Shown: positions 16,083 to 23,931 of the stretch, piece after piece | Layout: each line of letters opens with the position of its first letter | How positions within the stretch are numbered: position 1 is the stretch's first letter | DNA from: Lachnospiraceae bacterium | Lineage (GTDB): Bacteria > Bacillota > Clostridia > Lachnospirales > Lachnospiraceae | Reading direction: 5' to 3' | Length of the DNA: 64,000 bases | NCBI GenBank assembly: GCA_021203305.1 | Contig: JAJQBK010000058.1 | Location: 1 to 64,000 of the forward strand | The notes under the pieces: generated by a model | The model's database searches: none | What the model saw: only the letters and a program-made list of their open reading frames with translations | What the model was told of the DNA's origin: nothing | Made by a program: the position numbers and the translations under genes

Positions 16083-16191
16083 CGCAAATCACGCGTCCGC
16101 CGGGGCTTTCCCGTGATCCCGCAAATCACGCGTCCGCCGGGGCTTCCCGTGATCCCGCAAATCACGCGTCCGCCGGGGCTTCGCCCCGCTC
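16083..16191. repeat. 36/37-bp tandem repeat spanning the WYL gene stop
   Basis: Three copies start at 16083, 16120 and 16156. Each contains CGCAAATCACGCGTCCGCCG followed by GGGCTT, and adjacent copies are joined by CCCGTGATC. The copy at 16156 includes the last codons and stop of the WYL regulator, so the other two look like tandem duplications of its 3' end. Within the array CGTGAT/ATCACG arms can form small hairpins. Confidence 0.85.
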
Positions 16192-17181
16192 CGTATATCT
16201 CATAAAAAGCTTCTCCGCTTCCTCCCTCATCTGCGCAACCACCCCCGGCGGCCCCGTAATCTGAATATCCTCCCCCAGAGCCATGACCCAGCCGAAAAAC
16301 TGGCCGCTCAGCGCCACATGGACCCTTGCGTTAAAATGCTCCTGATCCACCGGCATAATGGGCACATCCCGCCCAAACTGATCCACAATCACCCCCGCCA
16401 GGTGATTGCGGCAGGTGAGCGTCACCGTCTCCTCCCGGCCGTTGAACATGGCGAAGCGCTTTCTGGTATAGGCCGCCGGGTCCATTTTTTCATAAAGCTC
16501 CCTGCCCTCCCGGGGAAAATCGGTCAGCTCCACATTCAGCATCTTATCCACCCGGTAATACCGCAGCTCCTTTATTTTCCCATCATAAGCCACCAGGTAA
16601 TAATTTTCATCATCCCAGGATAAGGCCCAGGGGCTGACCTGATAAAGGCTGCCTCCCCGGCGAAGCTCTTTTTCTTTTCTGATATTCCAGTTGAAATACT
16701 GAAAGGTGATCCGGACGCCGTTATCGATCGCCTGATGAATGATGTCCACAGCGTAATAGATGGATTCATTCTCTGTCTTGATCCGCTCTGACACATAGAC
16801 CTGATGCTGGAGCTGTCCCGCCTCGTAATGGCTGCACAGCGTCTCCAGCTTTCTGATCAGCTGACTGCTCTTTTTTGCGGTTAAAAATTTGGCGGACTGC
16901 ACCAGATCCACCAGGATCTTTAACTCCGCCAGCTCAAACTGTCTTGAGCCAAGATAATAAGAATAATTCCTCCCGGACCGCTCGCCGATAATATCCAGGC
17001 CGTAAGTACGCAAAAGCTCAATATCCTCATAGACGCTCTTGCGCTCCGCCTCAATATCATAAGCCTTCAGTCTGGAAAGAATCTCCGGCATGGTCAGGCT
17101 GTGCCGCTCATCCGTGTACTCCAGAAAAATCTGCATTAAATATACGAGCTTTAGCTTCTGACTGGTACCCTTCGCCATCAT
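16162..17181 (-). CDS. WYL-domain transcriptional regulator (DeoR-like HTH)
   Basis: Regulator of 339 residues with an N-terminal winged helix (about 15-65, LTMPEILSRLKAYDIEAERK then SVYEDIELLR) and a WYL domain (about 150-235) with YQVSPWALSWDDENYYLVAY and the IKELRYYRVDKM block. A C-terminal WCX region ends at FMRYTERGEAPADA. WYL proteins sense small ligands or nucleic acids and act as local regulators. It is the first gene of the minus-strand cluster with the ABC exporter and beta-galactosidase, so it probably controls them. The last codons belong to a tandem repeat that continues past the stop. The ATG at 17181 follows ATACCGGAGGAGT. Confidence 0.9.
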   Translation of the reverse strand: MMAKGTSQKLKLVYLMQIFLEYTDERHSLTMPEILSRLKAYDIEAERKSVYEDIELLRTYGLDIIGERSGRNYSYYLGSRQFELAELKILVDLVQSAKFLTAKKSSQLIRKLETLCSHYEAGQLQHQVYVSERIKTENESIYYAVDIIHQAIDNGVRITFQYFNWNIRKEKELRRGGSLYQVSPWALSWDDENYYLVAYDGKIKELRYYRVDKMLNVELTDFPREGRELYEKMDPAAYTRKRFAMFNGREETVTLTCRNHLAGVIVDQFGRDVPIMPVDQEHFNARVHVALSGQFFGWVMALGEDIQITGPPGVVAQMREEAEKLFMRYTERGEAPADA

Positions 17182-17304
17182 ACTCCTCCGGTATATGGAC
17201 AGACCGCCTCACCCGGCCCTCTTCTTCCGCAATATCCACGTCAATAAATTTAGCACTGATTTTGTCATTCGTCAACAGAATTTGTCAAGGTACCTAAATA
17301 AATC

Positions 17305-17580
17305 GTTACTATTCACAGCCATTTCCCCACATGCGCAAAAGCGTCCAGCAAGCTGTCCGGTCTACGTTTCACTCCGGTCGGTGCAGAACAGACGTCCCCC
17401 GGACGTCTTGCACCGGCAAAAAACGCCGCTCATCTTTTTGCTTATGAGGGGCACCCGAAGGGCGTCTCGTAGAGAAAGTGACTGATTCTCAGTCAACTTG
17501 AGAGATATAATCAGCCTCTTACAAGCAAACTACGCTTGACGAGTCTGCTTTTATCTCCCAAGTCGGCTGTGAATAGTAAC
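17305..17580. repeat. Modular palindromic repeat, copy 1 (full, 276 bp)
   Basis: Bounded by GTTACTATTCACAGCC (17305-17320) and its inverse GGCTGTGAATAGTAAC (17565-17580). It has two modules: a left one with a long imperfect hairpin around CCACATGCGCAA and TTTGCTTATGAGG, and a right one with TCTTACAAGC and GCTTGACGAGTCTG arms. An extra internal palindrome, AGACGTCCCCCGGACGTCT, sits in the left module. The flanks AAATAAATC and AATAAATAAATC resemble a target duplication. This explains the whole 450-bp gap between genes here; no coding is seen. The element is non-autonomous and MITE-like. Confidence 0.8.
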
Positions 17581-17596
17581 AATAAATAAATCAAAA

Positions 17597-17626
17597 AGCC
17601 CCGGAGCGTTTTCCGCTCCGGAGCCG
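17597..17626 (-). terminator. Terminator of the PTS IIB-like gene
   Basis: On the minus strand CTCCGGAGCG and CGCTCCGGGG arms flank a GAAAA loop, and CTTTTT follows. It begins 8 bp past the stop at 17634. Confidence 0.9.
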
Positions 17627-17633
17627 TCTGTTT

Positions 17634-18260
17634 TTAAGCGATCAGCCTGTCTACGATATGGCCAAAGTTCTGAGTGGCAAAATCGCCGGTCTCCACCACT
17701 TCGATCTTATCGCCGTACTGCCTTTTTAAGTCCGGCAGCATGTAGCCGATCTGAGGCGCTAACAGCACCCTGTCGTTTTCCTGTACGATGGTTTCCATTT
17801 CCGTATAGTTGCCCGCGTGTACCTTTATGTTGATATTCCTCGCGTCAAAGATTTCCTGAATCTTCTCCGCGAAATGAGCGCTGGTCCAGCCGGAGGTGCA
17901 GCAAAACGCCACATTCTGAACCGGCTCGCGCTTCTGCGGCCCGGCCGCGCTCTGCGCCGTCTGCTCCCCGCCATAAATAAAGGCGAAGAAATTGCCGAGC
18001 CTGTCTAAGACAAAGCTCAAATCATGTAATTCAAAGTGAAGATAATAAATGGTCTTCCCTGTCTGTTTATCGTATCCTGTCAGCTCCAGAACATCCTCCG
18101 GAACATATTCGTCCGCGTCATAAAACTCAATGACGCCCGTTCTTTCATCGCTCTCCAGCCACAGCTTATTCATATCGTCGCTGTTGTGCCGGATCCATTT
18201 ACATTTACATAACCATCGTACTAAAACAGGCTTGATCAGCTTTTGGATTGATTCATTCAT
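17634..18260 (-). CDS. Orphan protein with C-terminal PTS IIB (lactose/cellobiose)-like domain
   Basis: A 208-residue protein starting at the ATG at 18260 behind GGGAGGAGTC; the frame stays open to 18341. The C-terminal half (about 110-206) has the IIB P-loop fold with a phospho-acceptor-like Cys in NVAFCCTSGWTSAHFA, then VHAGNYTEM and VLLAPQIGYML, which match the 3-strand and acidic positions of IIB-Lac/Cel proteins. The N-terminal half (MNESIQKLIKPVLVRWLCKC) is not a known PTS domain and carries no membrane helix. No IIA or IIC gene is nearby, so it is more likely a PTS-linked regulator or sensor than a sugar transporter part. It forms a single-gene unit with its own terminator. Confidence 0.75.
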   Translation of the reverse strand: MNESIQKLIKPVLVRWLCKCKWIRHNSDDMNKLWLESDERTGVIEFYDADEYVPEDVLELTGYDKQTGKTIYYLHFELHDLSFVLDRLGNFFAFIYGGEQTAQSAAGPQKREPVQNVAFCCTSGWTSAHFAEKIQEIFDARNINIKVHAGNYTEMETIVQENDRVLLAPQIGYMLPDLKRQYGDKIEVVETGDFATQNFGHIVDRLIA

Positions 18261-18459
18261 GTTGACTCCTCCCTTCCGCTTATCAAAGGTCCCTTTTTCA
18301 GTTACGCCTGTATTATAACTCAGCCGGATATCTCCACGCAATTATCTGTTTGTAAAATATTGCCAAAATTTCGTTTCCATATTTGTGCATTATTTTTCTT
18401 TCACTTAAAAATTTCCGTTTTTTTGCATAAAAATTCCCCGCTCCATGCGCCGCGGTGAA

Positions 18460-18903
18460 TCAGGCTCTCGTCTCCTGCGTCTCCAGGGAAGCCCTCACCT
18501 TAAAGAGCAGACGGACAAAAAGCTCCCTCTCCTCCTCCGTCAGATCCTTCAGAAATTCCTCATCCAGCCTGTGCATTTCCCTTCCGGTATGCTCGCACAG
18601 CCGCACGCCGCTGTCAGTTCTCCTGACCCACTTGATCCGCTTATCATCTGAATCGAAGCCGCACTCCACAAAGCCCTTCTGCTCCAGCCTCGCCACAAGG
18701 CCGGCTACCGTAGACTGGGCCAGGCACATCCTCTTCTCCAGCTCCTTCATGGTAAGGCAGGGCTTATGGCTTAAATCCAGAGTGATCATCACACCCATCT
18801 GGGCGCTGGTAATCCCGCTTTCCCCGAACACCCGGTTCCTGATCCTGTCCATGAGCATATAATTTTCTCTGTAGACCGCGCTCCAGGGCTTTTGCTCTTT
18901 CAT
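18460..18903 (-). CDS. MarR-family transcriptional regulator
   Basis: Winged-helix regulator of 147 residues. Dimerisation helices surround a DNA-binding region with LTMKELEKRMCLAQSTVAGL (about 50-69), a recognition helix AQSTVAGLVARLEQKGFV and the wing DSDDKRIKWVRRTD. It responds in most relatives to phenolic or oxidative signals. The ATG overlaps the stop of the upstream hypothetical gene (ATGA), so the two are translationally coupled. It is the last gene of the clpC-radA operon, which makes a link to stress responses plausible. Confidence 0.92.
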   Translation of the reverse strand: MKEQKPWSAVYRENYMLMDRIRNRVFGESGITSAQMGVMITLDLSHKPCLTMKELEKRMCLAQSTVAGLVARLEQKGFVECGFDSDDKRIKWVRRTDSGVRLCEHTGREMHRLDEEFLKDLTEEERELFVRLLFKVRASLETQETRA

Positions 18904-19352
18904 CAGAAATCCTCCGGCTGATACACGGGCGTCAAATCCTCCGTGTCGGAAGCGATAAAGCCGCCAAAAACAGCGTGGATGTCCCTCACTGCCCGCGCCG
19001 CCTCGGCCCTGTCCCGTGAATCATAGCTGAAGGCATAGACCTTCTTCACCCCGTTTTCCCGCAAAAAGGCCTGATCAGAAGCGCTCTCAAAGCAGTCCAT
19101 GAAATTCTCGAAAATCAGACTGTCATGAGAAAGCTTCACCTCCATCAGATCCAGCTCCCTCCAGATGTCCTTTTTCTCCTCCTGAGCCTGGATCACCGGC
19201 TTTAAATCCTGCACCGTCACATCCACCGGCAGCATATACAGATACTCCTCCACCTCTCCCTGAGGCTCAGCCTGCGCCTTCGGCACCATCTTGCCCGCGG
19301 GTTTCCTTTTTATCGCCTGTTTCTTCGTATTTTTTGTCTTCATACCATTCAT
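18903..19352 (-). CDS. Hypothetical protein in the clpC-radA operon
   Basis: Unrecognised 149-residue soluble protein. The first 30 residues are Lys-rich (MKTKNTKKQAIKRKPAGKMV), likely disordered and nucleic-acid friendly. The remainder alternates acidic helices and a KKVYAFSYDSRDRAEAARAV segment reminiscent of a small alpha/beta domain. Two possible starts, 19352 and 19343, share an AAGGG site. It begins 3 bp after the radA stop and overlaps marR by 4 bp, so it is translated from the clpC-radA-marR message. Function unknown. Confidence 0.8.
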   Translation of the reverse strand: MNGMKTKNTKKQAIKRKPAGKMVPKAQAEPQGEVEEYLYMLPVDVTVQDLKPVIQAQEEKKDIWRELDLMEVKLSHDSLIFENFMDCFESASDQAFLRENGVKKVYAFSYDSRDRAEAARAVRDIHAVFGGFIASDTEDLTPVYQPEDF

Positions 19353-19355
19353 CCC

Positions 19356-20723
19356 TTACAGATACTGCATCGCGTCAGAAACGCCCCTCACCCCAAACAG
19401 CCGCATTCCCTCCACGCTCCCCACATCCTTTAAGCACACTCGCGGCAGAATACAGCTGGTAAGCCCAAGCTTTTTAGCCTCCAGCACCCGCTGCTTCGCC
19501 TGGCTGACCGCCCGCACCTCGCCGCTTAAGCCGATCTCCCCGAAGACGATCAGCCCCTCATCCAGTGGAATATTGCGGAAGCTGGAAATCACTGCCAGGG
19601 CAATTCCCAGATCCATGGCCGGTTCGGTAATCCGGATGCCTCCGGCGATATTGACATAGGCATCACAATTTCCCATCTGCAGCCCCAGCCGCTTTTCCAG
19701 CACCGCCATCAGCAGATTCACCCGGTTGAAGTCCGTGCCCGTGGCCTGCCGCCTGGGATAGCCGAAATTTGTCTGACAGACCAGCGCCTGAATCTCGATC
19801 AGGATGGGGCGGGTGCCCTCCATGGAGCAGGTCACCACAGAGCCGCTGGCTCCCTCCGGCCTGCCGGTCAGCATATACTCGGAAGGATTGGGCACCTCCA
19901 TCAGCCCGTTTGCGCACATCTCAAAGACGCCGATCTCATCGGTAGCGCCAAAACGGTTCTTGACGCCCCGCAAAATCCGATAGGAGGCATGCCGGTCTCC
20001 CTCAAAATAAAGCACCGTGTCCACCATATGCTCCAGCACCCGGGGGCCGGCCACCGTTCCCTCCTTGGTCACATGGCCCACGATAAAAATGCTGATGCCC
20101 TCCACCTTGGCCAGCTGCATGAGCACATTGGTGCTCTCCCGCACCTGGGAGACGCTGCCGGGCGCTGCGCCCACCTCCTCCCGGTACATGGTCTGAATGG
20201 AGTCGATGACCGCCACCCGGGGCTTCTGGGACCGGACCACAGTCTCAATCGCATCCAGATTGGTCTCGCACAAAAGCCGCAGGCTCTCCGAGAATTCCCC
20301 GATCCGCTCCGCCCGCATTCTGATCTGGCGCAGGCTCTCCTCCCCGGAAATATAGAGCACCGGAATATCCCGGGAGGCCAGATTCCTGCATACCTGCAAA
20401 AGCAAGGTGGATTTGCCGATTCCCGGATCGCCTCCCACTAAAGTCAGACTGCCCGCCACGATGCCGCCGCCCAGCACCCTGTCCAGCTCCGCGATGCCGG
20501 TGAGCAACCTGTCCTCCTCCTTTAAATCAATCTGCGACAGGCTCACAGGGGCTGCCGCCTCCCGAAATCCCGCGGAAAGGCGCTTGCCGGAGGAGGTCAT
20601 TTTCACCGGCTCCTCCACAAAGCTGTTCCAGCTTTTGCAGCCCGGGCACTGGCCCTGCCATTTGGCGGACTCGTACCCGCACTGCTGACAGAAAAAAACG
20701 GTGCTTTTATTTTTACTCGCCAT
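19356..20723 (-). CDS. radA: DNA repair protein RadA/Sms
   Basis: Hexameric branch-migration helicase of 455 residues that helps RecA extend recombination intermediates. It opens with the zinc finger CQQCGYESAKWQGQCPGCKS (residues 12-31), then a RecA-like ATPase with Walker A GGDPGIGKST (about 97-106), the RadA-specific KNRFGATDEIG motif and a C-terminal Lon-protease-like domain with GIRITEPAMDLGIALAV. The length matches bacterial RadA. Its start overlaps the clpC end by 11 bp, a conserved clpC-radA arrangement in Firmicutes. Confidence 0.97.
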   Translation of the reverse strand: MASKNKSTVFFCQQCGYESAKWQGQCPGCKSWNSFVEEPVKMTSSGKRLSAGFREAAAPVSLSQIDLKEEDRLLTGIAELDRVLGGGIVAGSLTLVGGDPGIGKSTLLLQVCRNLASRDIPVLYISGEESLRQIRMRAERIGEFSESLRLLCETNLDAIETVVRSQKPRVAVIDSIQTMYREEVGAAPGSVSQVRESTNVLMQLAKVEGISIFIVGHVTKEGTVAGPRVLEHMVDTVLYFEGDRHASYRILRGVKNRFGATDEIGVFEMCANGLMEVPNPSEYMLTGRPEGASGSVVTCSMEGTRPILIEIQALVCQTNFGYPRRQATGTDFNRVNLLMAVLEKRLGLQMGNCDAYVNIAGGIRITEPAMDLGIALAVISSFRNIPLDEGLIVFGEIGLSGEVRAVSQAKQRVLEAKKLGLTSCILPRVCLKDVGSVEGMRLFGVRGVSDAMQYL

Positions 20724-23178
20724 CCTGCTCCTGCTCTCTCTTTACCTTGAAGGTAACCTTCCCGCCGGAAAATCCGGCTGTTATCGTGGAACCCGCCGGA
20801 ATTTTCTGCCGCAGAAGCTCCTCCGCCAGCGGATCCTCCACTACCGTCTGCAGCGCCCTCTTTAAGGGTCTGGCCCCCATCTTCGCGTCGGAATACTTTG
20901 TCACCAGATGCTCCTTTAAGGCGGGGCTCAACACCAGGCGGATGCCCATCTGCTCCTTACAGCGCTTCGACAGGTCTTTGGCCAGAAGATTCACAATCTC
21001 CTTCATTTCCTCCTGCGTCAGCGGATGGAACACGATCATTTCGTCGATTCGGTTGATAAACTCCGGCTTGAAAAGGCGCTTCACCTCTTCCATGACGCCG
21101 GACTTCATCCGCTCAAAATCCTTCTTCTGGTCATCGGCGGCGGCAAAGCCCAGATTTTTGGGCTCCACAATCCGGGCCGCGCCCGCGTTGGAGGTCATGA
21201 TCAGAATGGTATTCTTGAAGCTGACCTTCCGGCCTTTGGAGTCCGTAATATGGCCATCGTCCAGCACCTGCAGTAAAATATTGAACACATCCGGATGAGC
21301 CTTCTCAATCTCATCAAATAAGACCACCGAATAGGGATTGCGGCGAATCTTCTCCGAAAGCTGCCCGCCCTCGTCAAAGCCCACATAACCCGGAGGGGAG
21401 CCGATCATCTTGGAAACAGAGTGCCCTTCCATATACTCCGACATATCCACACGGATCAGAGCATTCTCGTCCCCGAACATGGCCTCCGCTAAGGCCTTGG
21501 AAAGCTCCGTCTTTCCCACGCCGGTGGGGCCGAGGAATAAAAAGGAACCGATGGGACGCTTTGGATCCTTTAAGCCTGTCCGCCCCCGGCGGACGGCCCT
21601 GGCCACCGCGTCCACCGCCTCATCCTGCCCGATCACCCGCCGGTGCAGAATACTCTCCAGCTTCAAAAGCCTGTCGCTCTCCTTCTCCTGCAGCCGGGTC
21701 AGCGGAATCTTCGTCCACATGCTGACCACTCTGGCAATATCCTCCTCGCCTACCGTCGCCCGGCTTTCCGGCGCGCCCGCCGGCTTATCCCGGAACCTGT
21801 GCAACCTGTGGATCACCTTCTCCTGGCGGGCGCGGACCTCGCCGGCCTTCGCCATATCGCCCGCTTTGATGGCCTCCTCCAGCTCCAGATCCAGCTGTTT
21901 TACCTGTTCCACAGCATCGTGGCTCTCCGCAGCGGCGGTAGGCGCTTTCCCCGAAGAAAGCCTGACCGCGCTGGCGGCCTCATCGATCAGATCGATGGCC
22001 TTGTCCGGCAGATTTCTGTCATTGATATAACGGGAGGAAAGCTTAACCGCGGCAGTGATCGCCTCCGGCAGCACCTTTACCTGATGGTGCTCCTCGTACT
22101 TATATACGATCCCCTGCAGGATTTTCTCAGTCTCCTCCTCGCTGGGCTCCTCCACCGTCACCGGCTGAAAGCGCCGCTCTAAAGCCGCGTCCTTCTCAAT
22201 ATATTTGCGATATTCCGTGATGGTTGTAGCCCCGATCAGCTGCAGCTCCCCTCTGGCGAGGGAAGGCTTTAAAATATTGGAGGCGTCGATGGCGCTCTCC
22301 GCGCCGCCGGCTCCGACAATGGTGTGCAGCTCATCCAGAAACAGGATGATGTCTCCGTCCGCGATGACCTCCCGGATCACATTCTTGATCCGCTCCTCAA
22401 ATTCTCCCCGGTACTTGCTGCCGGCCACCATGCCGGACAAATCCAGGGTCAGCAGCCGTTTCCCGCGCACAGAATAAGGCACCTGGCCGGACGCAATGCG
22501 CTGGGCCAGCCCCTCCACAACGGCGGTCTTTCCCACGCCCGGTTCCCCGATCAGACAGGGATTATTTTTTGTCCGGCGGGATAAAATCTGAATCGTCCGG
22601 TTGATTTCCTCATCCCGGCCGATCACCGGGTCCAGCTTCCCCTCTCTCGCCAGCCGGGTCAGATCCTGACTGTACCGCTCGATGGTGTCCGTCCGGCTCT
22701 CGCTCTGCTGGGAGTACAGATCCTCCTTGTACTGGCTGACATCCTCTCCCATGGCGGTCAGAAGATCCACATACACCTTCTGTATATTGATCCCCATCGT
22801 ATTCATCAGGCGGAGCGCCACATTCTGCCCCTCCCGGATGATGCCCAGCAAAAGATGTTCTGTTCCGATCCTCTCACTTTCAAATCTGTCCGCGATCTCA
22901 TCCGCAAGCTGCAGCACCGTCATGGCCCTGGGGGAATATTTCTCCTTGTCCGCCAGAACAGTGTCCCCGGAATTCAGGGCAATCTGCTCCCTGATCAGCT
23001 CCTTGACCTTCTCCGCGTCCACCCCGTTATCAGCCAGCACCGCGGCCGCTGTACTGCCCGTCTCCAGTGCCAGCCCCAGCAGAATATGCTCACAGCCCAC
23101 ATATCCCTGCCCGGTGGTCCTGGCGTATCGTCCCGCCGCGGCCAGCGCCGATTTTGCCTTGTCCGTATATTTTCTCAA
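20713..23178 (-). CDS. clpC: ATP-dependent Clp protease ATP-binding subunit ClpC
   Basis: Class I Clp/Hsp100 unfoldase of 821 residues that feeds proteins to ClpP. Order: two N-terminal Clp repeats (about 1-140) for adaptors, AAA-1 with Walker [14 protein letters not shown] (about 210), a middle region with a UVR-like helical hairpin ([20 protein letters not shown]), and AAA-2 with [14 protein letters not shown] (about 545) and [11 protein letters not shown]. The start codon is TTG behind GGAGGAG; no nearby ATG fits. McsA, McsB and CtsR are absent; a YtrA-type GntR regulator sits upstream instead. Confidence 0.96.
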   Translation of the reverse strand: MRKYTDKAKSALAAAGRYARTTGQGYVGCEHILLGLALETGSTAAAVLADNGVDAEKVKELIREQIALNSGDTVLADKEKYSPRAMTVLQLADEIADRFESERIGTEHLLLGIIREGQNVALRLMNTMGINIQKVYVDLLTAMGEDVSQYKEDLYSQQSESRTDTIERYSQDLTRLAREGKLDPVIGRDEEINRTIQILSRRTKNNPCLIGEPGVGKTAVVEGLAQRIASGQVPYSVRGKRLLTLDLSGMVAGSKYRGEFEERIKNVIREVIADGDIILFLDELHTIVGAGGAESAIDASNILKPSLARGELQLIGATTITEYRKYIEKDAALERRFQPVTVEEPSEEETEKILQGIVYKYEEHHQVKVLPEAITAAVKLSSRYINDRNLPDKAIDLIDEAASAVRLSSGKAPTAAAESHDAVEQVKQLDLELEEAIKAGDMAKAGEVRARQEKVIHRLHRFRDKPAGAPESRATVGEEDIARVVSMWTKIPLTRLQEKESDRLLKLESILHRRVIGQDEAVDAVARAVRRGRTGLKDPKRPIGSFLFLGPTGVGKTELSKALAEAMFGDENALIRVDMSEYMEGHSVSKMIGSPPGYVGFDEGGQLSEKIRRNPYSVVLFDEIEKAHPDVFNILLQVLDDGHITDSKGRKVSFKNTILIMTSNAGAARIVEPKNLGFAAADDQKKDFERMKSGVMEEVKRLFKPEFINRIDEMIVFHPLTQEEMKEIVNLLAKDLSKRCKEQMGIRLVLSPALKEHLVTKYSDAKMGARPLKRALQTVVEDPLAEELLRQKIPAGSTITAGFSGGKVTFKVKREQEQDGE

Positions 23179-23250
23179 AATAACTGCTCCTCCATTTTCC
23201 TTCTTTCATTGCGCGTTTTTGCGCCGCCATGGCAGTGTTGGGGATTTGCC

Positions 23251-23640
23251 TTAAGGCCTCTGCTCCCTGCCCTCATACTCATCATAAATCTCCTCAATCA
23301 GTCCCATGACCTGAGATTTGGAGATGCCTCTGCTGGAGCTTTTGGCCAGCGCCACCACAAGCTCCTTCCTCAGCTCCTCTAAAGCCCTCTGCTGATCCGT
23401 ATCCACGCAGACAACGGCGCCCTTGCGCCTGTCCACCTTCACATAGCCTTCCTGCCTGAGCACAGTATACGCCTTATTGACCGTGTGCATGTTGATGCCG
23501 ATATTGTCGGCCAGCTGCCGGACGCTGGGCAGGGAGTCTCCCTCCCGAAGCTGTGTCGACGCGATCCCCTGTATAATCTGGTGGCAAAGCTGCAGGTACA
23601 GCGCCTCGTCACTGTTAAAGTCGATTTCAATGTAATACAT
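23251..23640 (-). CDS. GntR-family regulator, YtrA type
   Basis: A 129-residue repressor-type protein: winged helix with YLQLCHQIIQGIASTQLREG, DSLPSVRQLADNIGINMHTV and NKAYTVLRQEGYV, then a short C-terminal dimerisation tail typical of the YtrA subfamily and too small for a ligand domain. It is 72 bp upstream of clpC on the same strand and likely heads the operon. The long leader (23641-23822) contains a palindromic repeat element. Two GGAAAATATTTCC-like near-palindromes at 23848-23886 are candidate operator sites. Confidence 0.9.
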   Translation of the reverse strand: MYYIEIDFNSDEALYLQLCHQIIQGIASTQLREGDSLPSVRQLADNIGINMHTVNKAYTVLRQEGYVKVDRRKGAVVCVDTDQQRALEELRKELVVALAKSSSRGISKSQVMGLIEEIYDEYEGREQRP

Positions 23641-23651
23641 GGCATTTTCCT

Positions 23652-23788
23652 GTTACTATTCTCAGTCACTTTCTCTACGAGACGCCCTTCGGGTGCCCCA
23701 CATAAGCAATCATAGCTCAGTAAGGGGCGGGAAAGCACGCAAAGCGGGCGAGATTGCGCATGTGAGGAAAAGCGGCTGTGAATAATAG
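23652..23788. repeat. Modular palindromic repeat, copy 2 (short, inverted)
   Basis: On the reverse strand it reads like the left module of copies 1 and 3: ends CTATTATTCACAGCCGC and GAATAGTAAC, with CACATGCGCAATC facing GATTGCTTATGTG. The right module is missing, so this is a 137-bp deletion form. It lies inside the predicted 5' untranslated leader of the GntR-clpC operon, where its long hairpin would be in the RNA. Confidence 0.75.
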
Positions 23789-23816
23789 CGTCTTCCTTCG
23801 TATTTGTTCTAGCGAG

Positions 23817-23822
23817 ATTATA
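23817..23822 (-). promoter_or_regulatory. Predicted -10 of the GntR-clpC-radA operon
   Basis: TATAAT on the minus strand, with a weak TTTACG -35 18 bp upstream. Transcription from here gives a leader of about 170 nt. Duplicated GGAAAATATTTCC-like words lie 30-70 bp further upstream. Confidence 0.5.
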
Positions 23823-23897
23823 ACAGATACTTCCGGAAACGTAAAGGGAAAATATTTCCCCGTAAAATATGGAAAAATATTTCCCCGTAAAATGAAG

Positions 23898-23924
23898 GAA
23901 AGGCAGCCCCGCGGGCTGCCTTTC
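23898..23924 (-). terminator. Terminator of the SH3 membrane protein gene
   Basis: Arms GAAAGGCAGCCC and GGGCTGCCTTTC with a CGC-type loop, starting 8 bp past the stop at 23932 and followed on the minus strand by a T-rich stretch. Confidence 0.75.
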
Positions 23925-23931
23925 GTCTGTT

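Noticed and set aside
20747-22030. Long reading frames opposite clpC
   Set aside because: They have no ribosome site, unusual composition and lie antisense to a highly conserved gene; they are by-products of its codon use.
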